Positions 42,801 through 52,159 of a DNA stretch of 64,000 nt are shown piece after piece. Positions within the stretch are counted from its first letter, which is position 1, and every line of letters starts with the position of its first letter. The translations under genes were made by a program, and so were the position numbers. A model generated the notes under the pieces. It had not been told where the DNA came from. It saw only the letters and a program-made list of their open reading frames with translations, and ran no database searches. Source of the DNA: Galerina marginata (Eukaryota; Basidiomycota; Agaricomycetes; Agaricales; Galerinaceae). The stretch is from positions 62,001-126,000 of the forward strand of contig JAECYW010000002.1 of assembly GCA_023014335.1 (NCBI GenBank). Reading direction: 5' to 3'.

Positions 42801-45158
42801 ATAATCAACTATAACAGGTACTCCTTCTAATGGATAATTTTCTAAGTTTTCTCTCGAAATAGTTAAATCAGCATAGTCAATATGGTTAAGTTTCAACCAC
42901 TCAAGTGCAATTGCTACTTTATTACGCCTAACAAGCATTGGTGTACGTTTATATTCTTCATCTGTAGGCCTTGCACTACCAATAAAAACAAATGCAAGCA
43001 CTTCACTTAACTCTTCTTTACTTGGTGGCAAATGATTATATACCTTTACTGTAGGATTAGCAAACATAATACAGTTTGCAATCATTTTTGCTCTTCCTGA
43101 AGATACCCGCACAAGACATCGATTGTGTCTTATACGTGCTATCATCATTTGCTCTGCAAACGTAAGATTCTGTAATTCATTTGGAACTTCACCAACCCAC
43201 ATTCCATTTGCCAGAGAAACTGTAGGGATTTTTTTTTTTTCTAATGATACTTTACATATTTCACATATATGAGAACAGTTCTCGTCAATTATTGGACCTG
43301 TTAGCTCTTCTATTGTATTTATCTCGTTTTTTCTTTCTTTTCTCGTTACATTTTCAGAGGTTAATATTGTAAGATTTATATTAGCATTTTCTATTGGAGT
43401 CAGGTTACACAATTTATGAAGTCTACCACATACTGTGCATCCAGCTTCTTCAAATTGTGAAGGCTCAATGTCTTTACAATAATTAGATATAATTTTTTTG
43501 ACAAGTTCAGGCGATGCAGGTGGAGGCGGAAATGATGTATGAGAATCTTTTATTTTATGCAAATTTTTTTTACTAGCAGATTTCTGACTTTTGAGTTTAT
43601 TTTTGGTTGTTTTGTGCTCTTTATTCTGGTTAAAATCATTATTTTTTTTATTCATATGTCGCTTTTGACAAGATAGTCCTGCTTTTTCCCTCCACTTTTT
43701 ACAATAATTTTTGTTACGATCTTTATTTGATATAACTGGCTGAAATATAGCGTAATATAATGGACATTCAGGGCAATAATGGTCCTTCAATTTTTGTATA
43801 TTTTCTTCTTTTGTTTGTCTATTATTGATTGTTATACCATGAAGCTTTACTATAACACTAAGTACAGATCTGCTTATTACATCAGAAAGTATATCCAATG
43901 GAATTTGCGTTGCAATATAATCTTTATTTTCTTGCATGATCTTTTCAAGATTACGGTTATCTGCATAACAAACAAACACATATTGTAAACCCTTTTCAAA
44001 TATATAATTCAGAGGTGCAGTAACCCATTCTGTCAATTGTTCTTCTGTAAGAGTTTTTATATGTTTTGCCCCACCACCAGACAGAATATTATCATTGGTT
44101 TCTGATACGTTTGATTCCGAATCACTTGCTGTAGAATATATATATGCTTCAGCTGCTTTGACATCGTCCAAAATGTGTTTAATATAAAAGAAGTGATTTA
44201 TAGCACATAAAACTGCATTGTAGCCTTCCGAAAAATGCATAATAAAGGAATTAAATGGAAAAGTCAAAGAAGAAGAAGATTTAAATCGCATATTTGTTAT
44301 CATAGCAGAAAAGTCATGAGAAAACATGATATACCTTGACATAAACATTTTAATATGACAAATAATACAGTTTATCCGTTCATACATCTGGTCCTGAAGT
44401 CGAAAGTCCATAGGACTGTATACAGACATATGTGAGATTTGATAGAACCATGTAGTTAGCCATCTGACATAAATTCTAAAGCGTAGAATTAAAAGAAGAA
44501 TCGTATCAGAGCTTGGGTCAGAACATAGAAATGAAGAGCGATCGCCGTTTATCTTGGTAAAAACATTCTCGACAATCAAAGACTTGACTAAACCTATTTG
44601 TTTCGTAATATAGATATTATTGAGATTTAATAGCATATTACTATTGATAACAAAGCAATTTATGGTAGATGATTGATTTATCAATGTTTTATGGGACATA
44701 TAGAACTCTGCATCCTGCAGCGAGATTGATATATACGGACCACAATGGTCTGTATCGAAAAGAGGATAAATATGCGGACTATAGTTGTAGGCAGCATCGA
44801 AGGGAATATGCAAACTCCAACTGGAGTTTGCATCGAAAGAGGAGTAAACTGGTGGATCAGATTTGTGGACTGAACTGAAAGGAGTATAAATCTTCAGACA
44901 GTTCGTTCTTTCAGTCCACTGAATCGAAGTCAGTTTCAATATATGTTGTTGATAGAGCTGCAACTCACTTCTGTGTACATAACAGACCAGGACAGCAACA
45001 TCAAACCCCAGATAAAATGTCGCATAAGTAGATGTGGATGCATGATGGTAAGGACGCAAAGTGTTGGGCGTATAAGTGGTCAAAGGAGAGGAGTTTACGT
45101 TAGAGATATTACCATAATTGTAAACTGAACATAAACATTGATTCACGTGACAAAACAA
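36813..45158 (-). CDS. Rep/helicase of the rolling-circle element with C-terminal USP-like domain, up to 2781 aa
   Basis: Intronless, strongly AT-rich. Domains in order: unconserved N-terminus (about 1-340); cysteine-rich region with KLCNL and CEICK (about 560-680); Helitron-type replication initiator (about 830-1400) with the HUH motif LTLHLHMML near residue 1109 and two tyrosines in SYVTDYVTK (about 1363 and 1367); PIF1-type superfamily 1 helicase (about 1860-2330) with Walker A GGMGGTGKT (about 1888-1896), FVDEVSM, GDFAQLPPVGG and TDYASQGKT; and a cysteine-protease domain (2500-2781) with NYSCSYDA (C2510), two zinc-knuckle-like pairs, GGGGHFV (H2721) and FHDG. Rep nicks and joins DNA, the helicase unwinds it. 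A TATTTATA at about 45178-45170 lies only a few bases before this ATG, so the real start is probably downstream. Confidence 0.85.
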   Translation of the reverse strand: MFCHVNQCLCSVYNYGNISNVNSSPLTTYTPNTLRPYHHASTSTYATFYLGFDVAVLVCYVHRSELQLYQQHILKLTSIQWTERTNCLKIYTPFSSVHKSDPPVYSSFDANSSWSLHIPFDAAYNYSPHIYPLFDTDHCGPYISISLQDAEFYMSHKTLINQSSTINCFVINSNMLLNLNNIYITKQIGLVKSLIVENVFTKINGDRSSFLCSDPSSDTILLLILRFRIYVRWLTTWFYQISHMSVYSPMDFRLQDQMYERINCIICHIKMFMSRYIMFSHDFSAMITNMRFKSSSSLTFPFNSFIMHFSEGYNAVLCAINHFFYIKHILDDVKAAEAYIYSTASDSESNVSETNDNILSGGGAKHIKTLTEEQLTEWVTAPLNYIFEKGLQYVFVCYADNRNLEKIMQENKDYIATQIPLDILSDVISRSVLSVIVKLHGITINNRQTKEENIQKLKDHYCPECPLYYAIFQPVISNKDRNKNYCKKWREKAGLSCQKRHMNKKNNDFNQNKEHKTTKNKLKSQKSASKKNLHKIKDSHTSFPPPPASPELVKKIISNYCKDIEPSQFEEAGCTVCGRLHKLCNLTPIENANINLTILTSENVTRKERKNEINTIEELTGPIIDENCSHICEICKVSLEKKKIPTVSLANGMWVGEVPNELQNLTFAEQMMIARIRHNRCLVRVSSGRAKMIANCIMFANPTVKVYNHLPPSKEELSEVLAFVFIGSARPTDEEYKRTPMLVRRNKVAIALEWLKLNHIDYADLTISRENLENYPLEGVPVIVDYRQSDSDSNKIASAMSKFDNDLEDGTEEGECPFTVHGLTGDEYENMTMKQLKIRALRHLENGGKSLAIGHEETPQSMYDNPQIYPQMFPWLFPYGKGGLGQKRHFRKVSEAEHKKMLLMYHDKRFQKDLYFPIIAFNHEQLKSSVTGSFLLAKRQKFDEISKRLLSIDSQLLKSMSTRMASGERVVPETEAEKQCFSILDELDHVGGHIKGSLTSKKYMRNEIWSLVGFKGAPSWFITFSPADNRHPICLYYADKDIKFKPDLRSASERDLLVLSNPVAAAKFFDFMVKLIIKHVLGVGESHPGIYGNTAAYYGTVEQQGRLTLHLHMMLWISGALSPQEIRDRIMNGDSEFQKQLVAYLEAAHVGEFLTGSMEEVKEKFPIGNHNIAGIHKINKPNETCERNDMKNYYDPTQTLPVSPPLQECNKHCNINPEKYKCIDCTNTNEWWGSYENTVDDLLLRSNIHKCRASSNTKIKNKKFKQNLNIEDETQQNHEVESPIGKALRNGAKGCLNRDGVCMARFPREIREHTEINEDDGHIFMKKLEPMMNTFTPCLTYLLRCNSDVTSLLSGTSIKAIISYVTDYVTKPTLKTHQIFSSAYDIYSKNSELLGGDIKAGEAARKLILKIVNALTSKMEIGSPMACLYLLGNPDHYTSHEFVPFWWKSYVSDVYRAWADNDGNSQNLVINEDVKKEKKENIGDNLNINKGKFGILDDDNVVIGLENGSYIGKSLVDDYKYRPSCYSSMNLFQWIQTYKKKRRTKKQIELFALSLKNNRPSSKEAFDSEDTEWEDIDLLLSSIYQPFLPDHPLYLTHEVYCNMDNISCMVPNFIGGSLPRPDHGDREYYCMTMLTLFKPWRTGRDLKSTIQTWDDAFVEYDFEPEDYKYISNFNLKYECLDARDDFHSELNRKTKKAAMMSGYSSEDSSDCSDEEDVYDNDYTNTNNKDKSLYDRIGEDTIKRAMQQEEASKILRDCGWTSNCKIEKTDIVDRVRPTMNRSGHGWKNIIKDCRDNILKARQANLTAFSASKATDILEKSTNCYKSEGQVKIVDAEYFRHDFRAKKQETNKIINEVAVEFNLNREQNRAFRIIANHAASISPDQLKMYLGGMGGTGKTQVIKALISMFEKKKESHRFIVLAPTGTAAALLNGSTYHSALGIRIKGAKEAGMNQSTVNTINELRAKLAGVEYIFVDEVSMISCHELYAISARLAELTNIHDKSFGGINIIFAGDFAQLPPVGGEYLYSHNVAKEQRPGMTIRQQESMIGKVLWQQITTVVILKQNMRQISQTKEDAKLRTALENMRYASCTGEDIAFLRTRIAGHAEGRPRLTDPKFRNVSIITAWNAQKDRINELGSKRFAHDTGQELEHFYSIDTLSNEDKPQNKSKRGKKKNKKSKTVVKLTSRQKEVLWDSEPCTSGHIAGKLSLCLGLPIMIRNNDATELCITKGQEGYVCGWNSNISPDGKKCLETLFVKLIKPPKIISIPGLPENVVPIPKSMHPVSCKMPDDSIIPIQRTQVVVLPNFAMTDYASQGKTREFNVVDLGHCKSHQSYYTCLSRSASADGTVLIQGFDSNKITRGIHGFLRQEFRELEILNHITRLKYENKLPDSIHGILRNPLIRKFQLWKGFNLEALELHPALKLFTSDNKVKDEENNAMWDENLNLAMSLIQLENTQNKKKKTKYDTFAERQHSDILNTESVKRPTKRMRMDQRNLDISSPHGLIWDSINYSCSYDALFTIIYNVWKENPAGWTSELSDCSIYMDQLCQMYYHILNKQIDFEVGRNAIRNSLYKDEPDSFPLGAVNTYISLLMSKMFGEKTYGTTKLQCSNIVCNYVQRDVHLYLSSLTTLHNNSYLPEATTFTLDEALKLRTNSISRRKCNVCHRNGITSYLKYMSRIDELPKIIAIGIEDPTIKPNLELKFENGEGSSTLTLCGLIYGGGGHFVSRIVDRSGMVWFHDGITTGSQCRPEKRVDLLSDLAWLRQYETKRLLYCVYQANNMYST
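44735..44935. repeat. Iteron-like array of about 40-bp units with stem-loops
   Basis: Plus-strand units end in TCGAAAAGAGGATAAA (44755), TCGAAGGGAATAT (44798), TCGAAAGAGGAGTAAA (44833) and CTGAAAGGAGTATAAA (44874), with a fifth TCGAAGTC at 44923, spaced about 35-49 bp. Spacers form inverted repeats, the best GCAAACTCC-AACT-GGAGTTTGC (44809-44830), another GACCACAATGGTC (44738-44750). The array lies in the leader of the Rep gene and looks like a replication-initiator or regulator binding array. Confidence 0.6.
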
Positions 45159-45249
45159 TTACATCATAATAGTATAAATAGAACAGAATAAGAAAACCAA
45201 GACAACTAGTAGCATTACAGGTACAGAAACTCGATGAGTGTTGTTACAA

Positions 45250-48200
45250 TCAGATTAATTTATTACGTATAGCTCGAACAAACTTGCATAATATATTCTC
45301 TATATTTATAGAGTCCAAAGCAATTTTATCACACCTATCAACTCCAAGGCACGAGCGAATAAAGGAACTGCTCCTCTGAAAAGCTTTGGTGCAGTTTGAA
45401 AGTGCCAATTTAGATTCTGAGCCACCTTGTGTGACTTCACGTAATGGAACAAGTGCAAGCTTCTCAAAAGCACGTACTGGACCTTTATTGATAAGTCGAA
45501 TTATATCAACGATCTCCGACTCGGTAGGCATTAACACCTTTTGAGGCTTGGAATATGCATAATCGGCAGTGAGAAGATAAGCAGCTAAGGGTCCAAGTTC
45601 TGGGAACCGCGCCAAATCTTTAGGAGGCCGAAAATATGTATAACACTCCATAAACGAGAGAGGATCATCACGATCAATACCAGGCCATTTGTACTGCTGC
45701 AACTTCTCCCAATAAATATTTACAAGCTTCATGACCTTCATGTGGTCCGATTTCTTGCAGTTGTATCGACCATAAGCAGATGGGTTACAGAAATAGCGCT
45801 TATCGATATTCCCAACCTCCTCGCAAGCAGCATGGTAATCTTCAGGAGAAGAAAAAACAGTCCTTTCCGTCCTGGAAAATTCAGTACCAAAAGAGATGCT
45901 TCGGCCTATCAGGGCACTGAATACACCAGAAATGGTACCAACAATTGTCGGAGAAAACGGACCTGGATCCCGACGCATGTGAATCCTAGTAGGCTGGTAT
46001 TCGCGGAAAGGAGAGTAGAAATCCGGATTGCTTCGTAAAGCATCAGCGAGAGCAATATTTGCAATCGAGGCTTTATTAACGACCACCTCAAAAGAGTCTA
46101 CAACAAACTGCTTAAATAATTCAACCTGAGAATATATGACTTCACGCAATTTATCGTTTGCAGCATCTATCGGCAGCTGACTCACACCAGGAGAGAGAAG
46201 TTGATATGTTGTTTTCCCAGTGAGATAGTCATCCATTAAGGATGACAAACGGCTGACATTCTGCCTAACCGGTGACCTGTCATCGTATAATGGATGATTA
46301 GGAAAGTCTGGCTTGAAAGAGTTGAAGACGACTGGTCCATTTCCTCTAAACGAGCTCTTGCCAACGCTCTGATAGATTTTCCAGGTGACATCTAACATGA
46401 GCATATCGTGCCCAAAGTCTCTGAGCAACAGGTGAACGAAATATGCGCGCCATATCATGTCCTTGTCCTCTAGGAATCCCAGCCAACTGCCAAGCACTGC
46501 AGTAACAGAGTCCGCGACTTTGGAGTACCAATGTTCTTTGTCTCTTATATAGGTGTCGAGATCGAGAGTACATTGGGCATTGGGAATATTAATCATATAG
46601 TTACAGGCCACAAATGTCGCTTGTGCGTCGCGCCGCCGAAGACTTGCAACAACTGCCTGTATCAGTTGGCTAAGCCACGGCACCCACTTTAGATCAGGGT
46701 GTTCGAGCAAACTGCGAACCTCGTTGGGAATGAAAAGGTGTAGCCACACCCAATACGTGTAGAAGGAGAACATAAGAATAGACCTCTGCCTCTGGATAAG
46801 AAGAGCGTTTAACCTCTCGTTAACCTGGTAGGCCTGCAAGCCCAACCACCCTGACTTGAACGTAGCAATTGAATCAGCATCCAACGGGTGATTAACGACT
46901 GCTTTGTGGAATTCAGACATGGCTGCAGTGCAAGTGTTCATTTCAAAGCCGTCCGTATGCGCAGATAGCTCAATGACACTCCTTTGAACCTCCAAAAGCT
47001 CGGAGGCTACAGCGTCAGGTGTCACTGTTTTCAGATAAAAAGGAAGTTCTAATTTCCAAAAAAAAAAAAAAAAACGTCGTTACAAATTACAGCACATTAA
47101 TACCGATTATACCCACCGGCATGAGCTTCATGCACCACAACATTAGAATCCTCCTTACCCAACTCGAATGGTTCATCATCACTCTCATCTACAACCCATG
47201 GATGATCGGCTGACCCGTTTGCCATGTTGAATTGTGGAGCTGAACTAGTCTGGGAACGTGTAGAGCGACTGCAACTTGCACCATCTTTCGGGTTGAAACC
47301 AGAAACAAGCCTGGCATAGTCATCGCCAGTCCAAGATACTCGAGACAAGCCTGACACGGTAACGATAAATCAATTATTCTAGTTTACCAACCTTTAGAAA
47401 TAAACATACCTTCGTCAGAATTCAAATTCGCATGAGAGGTCTTCTGTCTCTTGGCAGGCGGCTGAAGCTCTATTTGACATGATTAAGCGCAAAGATAGAG
47501 CGATATTAATAAGAAAACTTTACCTAGAACATCTTTGAGAGCAGGACGTGGGCTACCAGACGTTTCTGCCGAAGACCCGTCAACGCCGGACCCAGCATTT
47601 GGCAGTGGCAAGGAAGGAGCTGGTACCGATGGACCAGACGAAAAAGGCATACCGCTCAATGTGACAAAAGCTGGCAAAGAAACCGGACCAGAGGACGACA
47701 ACATTGATGACGATGCTGAAGTTGCGCCAGAGGGTTGAGAATTGGGGGAACATGTGGTTGCGTTCGTGGATGCGTTCGTGGATGTCGGAAGAGATAGATG
47801 AGTTCCACTAGTACCTGAAGCCACGATTGGGGGCGGATAAGCAGAAGTCGCTGTAGAAGGACCAGGGAAAGAAGACACGTTGTCTGATCCAACAGCGGGG
47901 GTTCCTGTCGTGGTCTCAGTATTAACAGAAGTCGATGGTGTAGGTACAGCTGGCGCTGGCGGAGCATTGGCCAACCCGCCTCTCTTCTCTGACCCACCAC
48001 CCTTCTTTGAACCCTTCTTGTTCTTCTTTCCAAAACCCTTGTGTGATTTTTCTCCTGTAACCAAAGGAAATAAATTGATAAACGAAAAATAGACTGTCGA
48101 GGAGAATACTCACCTTTCTTTTTGGACTTCGTGCCTTTATTGGTGTTTTTCTCCTTTTCACCAGCGACAATAGTATCTTCATTATACAGGTCGAGATTAA

Positions 48201-50050
48201 GGTGACAGACCGCATATGGGATATGGGAGCTGTAGTGCTTATAGTACGATGCCCAGGAGGCATAACGCCGAGCAAGGAGATCACGCTGAGACGAGAGATC
48301 TGAATTATCGACGAGATTGGACTGCTCAATAAAATCAGGAGCGTTGACTTGTCGCCAACCTGGACCCAATGCCCAAGGCCCCAAGCGACGACGAACACCA
48401 TCATCGGATATATACGAAAAGGACGCCAGGAAGGCATCACTATCTACCTTGGCGCCCATCGAAGCGTCAAGGCTACTGAGCACGAACACGACTATGCACA
48501 GAAAAGCACGGCAGAAAAATTTCATTAAGGCCTCTCGGGTCATGACGATCAAGCCATCCTTCGCGAAAGTCGAATGAACGCAGGACCAATCCCCTGGAAA
48601 GACACTGAAAACAAAGCCAATTGGAATTAAACATACAAAAAACATATTCAAAGTAACATCTAATCTACGTACTCTGTAGCAACTGCCTCAGGAGGAACTG
48701 ATAATGCATCCCCTTTTGCAAGAGCGGTTAGAGGCCACTTCTGCTTGCGATGATTCATGCCGGAGGGCGGATAAGAAATCAACGCCACGCGGGTAGGCCA
48801 ATTCATCTCCTCCTCATCAAAATCGGGAGGCGCGATCGGAGGCGAGCTTCCGTGAAGTCGAAGTCCGCTGAAACAGGTGGAAGCAAAATCGGAATTCTCC
48901 ACAAAAATACCAGGATATAAGATGAAGAACCGACCGGGGTCGAAGCCTTGAGGCAAATCAGATACAGTCGTCATGTTGGTCATATAGGCGGGATGGTCCT
49001 TTTTGTCCCTGTGTTTGTCTCCAGCATCGCCCATCGATTCACCAAGCGTGTCGGCTGGACGGTGTGATCGTGTAAGCAACAAAGAACATCATACAGTTAT
49101 CCAAATACTCACTGCAAGTACTGTACTGCGATTTGGCAAAATTGATCTGCGCAGCACCGAAGACGCCGTTCGAAGAAACACCTACTGCCGGAAGATTAAG
49201 AAGTTCGGCGTTGGTTCGTATGTTCTCGATAACCTCGGGGGGACCATCTTCAATAGTCATCATCGCCATTTCAGAGGTAACCTACGGTAACAAAATGTCA
49301 TGAACGATAAATTGGAAGGCGGCAAAGGAAAACTGCTTACATTGAGCAAGTCCTTCCTCATATTGAGCGTCGTCAATGGCTTGTCCTTCACCTTCCCATC
49401 TGCGCAAGGTGCGGTGACTGAGTTCGGCCCTTCATGAGACAGGCCAAAACTGAAGCATCGCCCATTGCGAACACTTGTGGGAGAAGTCCGTTCGAAAGCG
49501 GTTCCACCAGCGGGGATGCCCCCAGACATGGTGGGTGTTCCGTTCGTTCGGAGCGCGCGAGGGCCAAGACAGTCCCCGCGAACGGCTATGACGCGTTCCT
49601 TGAGGGCATCGCAGAAAAAATCGCTGCAATGACAATTCGGTTTAGAGCCTAACAACGAACTCAAATGGAAAAAAACTCACCCGCCCCTCACCCACATAAC
49701 GGGCACATCCAACTCCCCAGTAGAAGGAGACGTATCGAAGCGGACAAACATGATATCGCCGAAATAAAGTTTGAAAAAACCTGACTCGAATCAAGTAAGT
49801 CCATGAGAGAACAGACAAAGAAAGTACACGGACCTTGAGCTAGAGCCTCTTCCTCACTCCCCGTGCAGACCTCTAACCTATCTTCTATCTCGAGAATAAG
49901 AGCCATCGCCTCAGGAGAGCCGTCCTGGACGAAAAAGTACGACCTCCCATTGCCTGTGTTCTTGGGGTGATGTTTAGCCTCGTAGATGTCAGGCAACAGC
50001 AAAGGACGGTTCCATGCGACTTTGACATCGTCGGGACCAATGGCGGACAT
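45250..50050 (-). CDS. TET/JBP-like 2-oxoglutarate/Fe(II) dioxygenase, cargo gene, 1413 aa
   Basis: Ten exons: 50050-49834, 49780-49681, 49623-49341, 49281-49113, 49054-48673, 48604-48114, 48054-47524, 47469-47410, 47350-47117, 47024-45250; 1414 codons. The N-terminal third has CLGPRALRTNGTPTMSGGIP and GGTAFERTSPTSVRNGRCFS. The double-stranded beta-helix core shows H271-R-D273 (GDKHRDKKDHP), distal H324 in FSGLRLHGSSPP and R345 in NWPTRVALISYPP: the iron triad and a 2-oxoglutarate arginine. This pattern fits the TET/JBP family, expanded in basidiomycetes and known to travel with KDZ transposons; members oxidise 5-methylcytosine. A Lys- then Ser/Thr/Pro-rich linker (about 545-730) and a long helical C-terminal region follow. 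If the donor at 47116 is not used, the protein ends at 828 aa (stop 47097). Family call is by motif. Confidence 0.6.
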
Positions 50051-50179
50051 GGTAGAAATAGTTTAAGAACGAAAAAACGTTGGTGGTAGTGGTAGTGCGG
50101 ACAGCAAAAAGCGGGGGGGAAAAAAGTAGAACGCTCATCCAAGTCCTTATATGCCCAACTATGAGACACGGAAGTCGAA

Positions 50180-50565
50180 TGAGACGTTGAATATCCGCCC
50201 TGTAAAAATAGACATTGGCCCAGCGCCTTGAAAAGATAAAATTAGACCACATACCTAGACACAAATGAATTGAGTGGAGCATATTCTGGCGAAGGGTACG
50301 CTCGAATATCCACTTCATTCAAACATTTACACCATGGAAGGTCCAAATATATCCACAAATTTCCAAAAATACATCGAATGCCAAGAGGCTGAGTAGATTA
50401 TCGAGCGTGCGCTACGCCCGAATATCCACTCAATATAAAAATATAATAACCACAGCCTACAGCGATGAAAGGACCACTAACGATCTGAAAGCTGGGCATA
50501 AAAGTATATAAAGAGGGTCTATTCTAATCGACTAGCTCCGTAGTGCCGAATATTCGCCAAGTTCA
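50180..50565. repeat. Repeated GAATATCC motif upstream of the TET-like gene
   Basis: GAATATCCGC (50188), CGAATATCCACTTC (50306), AAATATCCACA (50345), CGAATATCCACTCA (50419) and CGAATATTCGCC (50550). All but the last keep ATATCC; spacing is irregular. It lies in the 5' flank of the gene starting at 50050 and could be a regulatory site cluster. Confidence 0.45.
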
Positions 50566-51062
50566 CAACGCTAAATGAACCGGGTAAGCATGATTTTTGG
50601 CATAACGATGAATGAATGCTTACACAACTTACGTTCGACACGAACGGGTCGTCGCGATAGACGTCGAGGACGATGCTAAGATTCCGAGCACACAAAAAAA
50701 GCCAATGGCGAGGTAAGAACTACCCGTATCCTCCCAGCGCGAACAGTGGCTGAAAGTTGTTGACGAGGTTAGCATCGGGATGAGGTCGACCACTGAACGG
50801 GGCGGCTCCTTGCTGTGTCCTTAGCCTCCGTAGCCAAGCGGTCCCTTTGTCGAAGTCGTCGCGTCAGTACTGCCGCCCTGTAACACCTTCCCAGCCGTCT
50901 ACACCCTCTGCACTACACGTGATACACCCAACTCGGGCCATACCGTATTCGGACGATACGAGGACAGCCATGCGACGAAGGACCGCGACGGGGATCGACG
51001 TTCATCTATCGCAAACATTGAAGGCGCGGGATCGACTGAAGATCGCACACCGGTACGACTCC

Positions 51063-51809
51063 TGCATGGAGATGCCTCGCCGCAGGAGAGGGAACGGTAG
51101 TGAGAGCAGCGAGAGAGAGAGAGAAAGAGGGCGGGCGATTGCGTGCGAATCATGACGGCCGTCGTACAACAAGTGGTCAAGTTGAAGGCACCACAACTGG
51201 GATCGACATCCCGCGATCGCGAAAGTTCGAAAGCTCAGCACTTCCTAAGAGTCGCGCACCGTACTACGAATACTGCATGGAGATGCCTCGCCGCAGGATA
51301 GGGTACGGTGGTGGAAATTGTAACGATCGCGTACCACCACTGCATTGAGATGCCTCGTTGCAGGAGCGGGTACGGTGGTCGGAGCGGAAAAGATGGTGAT
51401 GGAAGCGGAAGAGATCAATGCGATCAATGAAATCCGCCGGATCGAGAAATCGGCCCGGGAGCTGTTACAAACAACTTCAAACATGTCCCAAAAATGGACA
51501 CAGAGTCGCACAGACGTCTTGACATTACATCTCATCAACATCACACCCCATTCGCATCGAGCTGTGGCGAGGCATCTCAAAACAGCAACCGCCGTGCGAC
51601 CTATAATTAACGGACGCGCCTCAAACTTTAATAGATTATTCTCAGTATCTGTGGCGGGGCATCCCTAAGCAGCAACCGAGATTCATCTATTGAACCTTCG
51701 AGCACTCTCAGTAACTGCGGTGGGGCATCCCTAAGCAGGAACTGCTCATCACTCTTGAAGCCTTCGAGAACTGTTAGTGTCTACCGCGGGGCGCCCATAA
51801 ACCGGAAAC
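51063..51809. repeat. Two opposed arrays of a GC-rich repeat between divergent cargo genes
   Basis: Three copies in one direction (GATGCCTCGCCGCAGGA and variants at 51063-51085, 51275-51298, 51342-51365), each followed by a GGGTACGGTGG-like word, then four in the opposite direction (GTGGCGGGGCATCCCTAAGC and variants at 51563, 51650, 51716, 51783), followed by AGCAACC-like words. The second set is spaced about 67 bp. The switch of orientation falls near 51450, roughly midway between the TET-like and 837-aa genes. Confidence 0.75.
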
Positions 51810-51840
51810 AAGACTCGTAAATCTGCAGAAAATTCTACCA

Positions 51841-52062
51841 CAGGAAGACCGCGTACCGCTCGTGTAAGTATCTATTTCTGTGAATCCTTCGAACAGCTTT
51901 TGAGACGTTTACAATCGACAGGCTGTGTACAGTCAGACGGAGACACGATCCGACAGGAAGACCGCATTCCGCTTGGGTAAGTATTTAATTTTGTGAATCC
52001 TTCGAGCAGGTGTTGAGACATTTACAACCGACAGGCTGTATACCGTTAGATAAAGCTGCAGA
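51841..52062 (+). repeat. Tandem 113-bp repeat containing intron-like units
   Basis: CAGGAAGACCGC recurs at 51841 and 51954. Each unit has a donor-like GTAAGTAT, GTGAATCCTTCGA, a TTTACAA-CGACAG acceptor and GGCTGT. A third, diverged donor-like AAGTATGTAATT with acceptor CTGTAG precedes the ATG at 52160. The units look like duplicated 5'-UTR exon-intron pairs of the 837-aa gene. Confidence 0.6.
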
Positions 52063-52159
52063 AAAATACAAAAACGGGAATCAAACGCGTACTCATAAGT
52101 ATGTAATTAAATACGTGTTTCCAATCCATTTAAACTAACAACAAACCTGTAGAGCAGAC

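Noticed and set aside
47656..48651. 331-codon minus-strand ORF as an independent gene
   Set aside because: It is exon 6 of the TET-like gene read through the intron at 48113 into the wrong frame.
50820..50860. tRNA-like words (TAGCCAAGCGGT)
   Set aside because: Resembles a D-arm but no matching acceptor stem, anticodon arm or T-loop could be found around it.
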